DNA of 64,000 bases. Source: DATGZX01 sp035296965. GTDB lineage: Bacteria > Planctomycetota > Planctomycetia > Gemmatales > Gemmataceae. The notes under the pieces were generated by a model, which ran no database searches, was not told the DNA's origin, and worked only from the letters and a program-made list of their open reading frames with translations. Made by a program: the position numbers and the translations under genes. Positions within the stretch are counted from its first letter, which is position 1; each line of letters starts with the position of its first letter. The stretch spans positions 62,001 through 126,000 of the forward strand of contig DATGZX010000380.1 in NCBI GenBank assembly GCA_035296965.1. The letters are read 5' to 3'. Positions 62,611-64,000 of this stretch are shown here, one piece after another.

Positions 62611-63845
62611 CCCGGCGCGTCGCCATTACGGGCATGGGGACCGTGAATTCCATCTCCTGCCAGGTGGAAGAGTTCTGGCACGCGCTTTGTGCTGGCCGTA
62701 ACGGCATTGGCCTTATCGAGCAGATCGACACGACCGCCTTCAAAGTGAAGTTCGGCGGAGAAGTGAAGAACTTCAAGCCGGAGGAAGTTATTCACCCAAA
62801 GGTTGCTCGGCATCTCGATCGCTTCGCTCAATTCGCGCTCATCGCAGCCATCGACGCGGTGAAGCAGAGCGGCATCGATTTCTCACGCGAGGATCCCTAC
62901 CGCTGTGGCGCGATAGTTGGCAGCGGTATTGGTGGATTGAACGAATTCGAAGAGCAGCATGCACGTTTTCTGAAGGGTGGACCAGGCAAGGTCAGCCCCT
63001 TCGTCATTCCGAAAATGATTCCGAACGCGGCAGCCGGCAATATATCCATTCATTTCGGGCTATGCGGCCCGAACACAGCTGTGTCGACCGCCTGTGCATC
63101 TGCCGCCAATGCGATCGGCGATGCAATGCGGGCCTTGCAATGGAACTACGCGGATGTGGTCGTCACGGGCGGTTCCGAGGCAGTGATCACCAACATGGGG
63201 TTGGGCGGGTTCATTTCCGCGAAGGCACTCTCGACGCGAAATGAAAATCCACAGGCGGCCAGCCGCCCCTTCGAAAGGGACCGGGACGGCTTCGTTTTGA
63301 GCGAGGGAGCCGGCATCCTCGTGCTTGAGGAACTGGAGCACGCTCGGCGCCGTCATGCGCCGATCCTTGGGGAACTCCTTGGCTGCGGCGCGACGGCAGA
63401 TGCGCACCACATTACCGCCCCTCATCCCGAGGGCAGCGGTGCTTGCAAAGCGATGCAACTCGCCTTGCACGATGCTCGCCTTAATCCCGAGGACATCCAG
63501 TACATCAACGCCCACGGCACCAGCACTCCGCTGGGCGACGAGGCCGAAACCAAGGCCATCAAGCAAGTGTTCGGCAGACATGCGTACCGGCTGGTAATCA
63601 GCAGCACCAAGAGCATGACCGGCCATACGCTGGGCGCCAGTGGAGGCATCGAGCTTATCGTGGCCGCTCTGACGGTTCGCGACGGGATCGTCCATCCTAC
63701 CATCAATTACGATAATCCGGACCCTGCCTGCGATCTGGACTACGTGCCTAATTCTGCCCGGAAGATGCCAATCCAACGGGCCATTTCCAACAGCTTCGGC
63801 TTCGGCGGCCACAATTGCTGCCTCGTCGTCGGGGCGTTAAACTAA
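62607..63845 (+). CDS. fabF: 3-oxoacyl-ACP synthase II
   Basis: Condensing enzyme elongating fatty acids. The 412-residue product has the catalytic triad C163 in VSTACASAANAIG, H303 in NAHGTSTPLGD and H340 in GHTLGASGG, and the C-terminal NSFGFGGHN. The start overlaps the acpP stop by four bases. It could alternatively belong to a related KASII-like group, as planctomycetes carry several paralogues, but the acpP-fabF pairing supports the primary enzyme. Confidence 0.95.
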   Translation: MTRRVAITGMGTVNSISCQVEEFWHALCAGRNGIGLIEQIDTTAFKVKFGGEVKNFKPEEVIHPKVARHLDRFAQFALIAAIDAVKQSGIDFSREDPYRCGAIVGSGIGGLNEFEEQHARFLKGGPGKVSPFVIPKMIPNAAAGNISIHFGLCGPNTAVSTACASAANAIGDAMRALQWNYADVVVTGGSEAVITNMGLGGFISAKALSTRNENPQAASRPFERDRDGFVLSEGAGILVLEELEHARRRHAPILGELLGCGATADAHHITAPHPEGSGACKAMQLALHDARLNPEDIQYINAHGTSTPLGDEAETKAIKQVFGRHAYRLVISSTKSMTGHTLGASGGIELIVAALTVRDGIVHPTINYDNPDPACDLDYVPNSARKMPIQRAISNSFGFGGHNCCLVVGALN

Positions 63846-63960
63846 TACATCTGTCTCAAGAGAAAGCAAGGGCGGCGCCGGTAACTCCTTTGCGCAACCG
63901 GTTCACATATTCCTACCGCTTTCGAGACGGCAAGAGACCTTCACGAACAGGATCTGCACA

Positions 63961-64000
63961 ATGTCCGTACCAGCCGATGGATTTGGGGCGCGCGCTGAGA
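63961..64000 (+). CDS. Possible start of the next gene (cut by the window edge)
   Basis: ATG at 63961 opens a frame of 13 codons (MSVPADGFGARAE) to the window end with AGGATC nine bases upstream. Too short to identify; it may be a gene start or chance. Confidence 0.35.
   Translation, partial: MSVPADGFGARAE

Noticed and set aside
1..64000. tRNA or rRNA genes
   Set aside because: I read all gaps for cloverleaf-like and conserved ribosomal segments and found none that I could support.

Overview
The window reads as chromosomal DNA of a planctomycete, most likely from the Gemmataceae/Isosphaeraceae side of the phylum. This is inferred from gene content: a DUF1559 pseudopilin with the C-terminal DG motif, a giant secreted protein whose N-terminus carries the ER-LESRELLS motif typical of the phylum, a MoxR/DUF58/VWA cluster, a J-like protein lacking HPD, a di-haem RoxA-like cytochrome, and a ketol-acid reductoisomerase of the fungal Ilv5-like type. 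Coding density is high, GC content is moderate to high, and Shine-Dalgarno sites are short. I see no rRNA, tRNA, CRISPR array, phage or transposase gene.

Layout: 1-4.7 kb (minus strand) holds type IV pilus or pseudopilus genes: a partial pilT, a pilB/gspE and a DUF1559 pseudopilin. From 5.2-11.3 kb there are housekeeping genes (acs, a GNAT acetyltransferase, mlaE-like permease, ilvC) with four different palindromic or inverted-repeat elements between them. From 11.4-25.6 kb (plus) come an M19 dipeptidase, a 3,062-residue secreted propeller/DUF4214 protein with its own terminator, and a 994-residue TolC-like lipoprotein. From 25.8-31.1 kb are a DUF4177 protein, a translationally overlapping polysaccharide deacetylase/carbamoyltransferase pair and a di-haem cytochrome. 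From 31.1-34.8 kb (minus) is trpB - HicB-like small protein - trpA - secreted protein.

From 35-40 kb (plus) lie mutM, a sensor kinase with a possible periplasmic c-haem site, and recG, convergent with a MarR regulator (minus) whose promoter is visible. From 42-56.6 kb there is a long plus-strand run: an MsbA-like exporter, GT39 and GT2 glycosyltransferases, an NHL-propeller protein, then VWA/GATase-like - MoxR - DUF58 - BatA-like, and a methyltransferase. A metallophosphoesterase and a PAS-GAF-receiver protein follow on the minus strand. The window ends with the lipid cluster rpmF-plsX-fabD-acpP-fabF, which lacks fabH and fabG.

No single locus is clearly an unknown defence or biosynthetic system. 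The items best worth a second look are the element that appears to have rewritten the 3' end of acs, the set of palindromic repeats at 5-11.3 kb, the giant protein plus TolC-like pair as a possible secretion unit, the HicB-like protein inside trpBA, the CX4CH sensor kinase, and the 137-bp overlap between the two glycosyltransferase genes.
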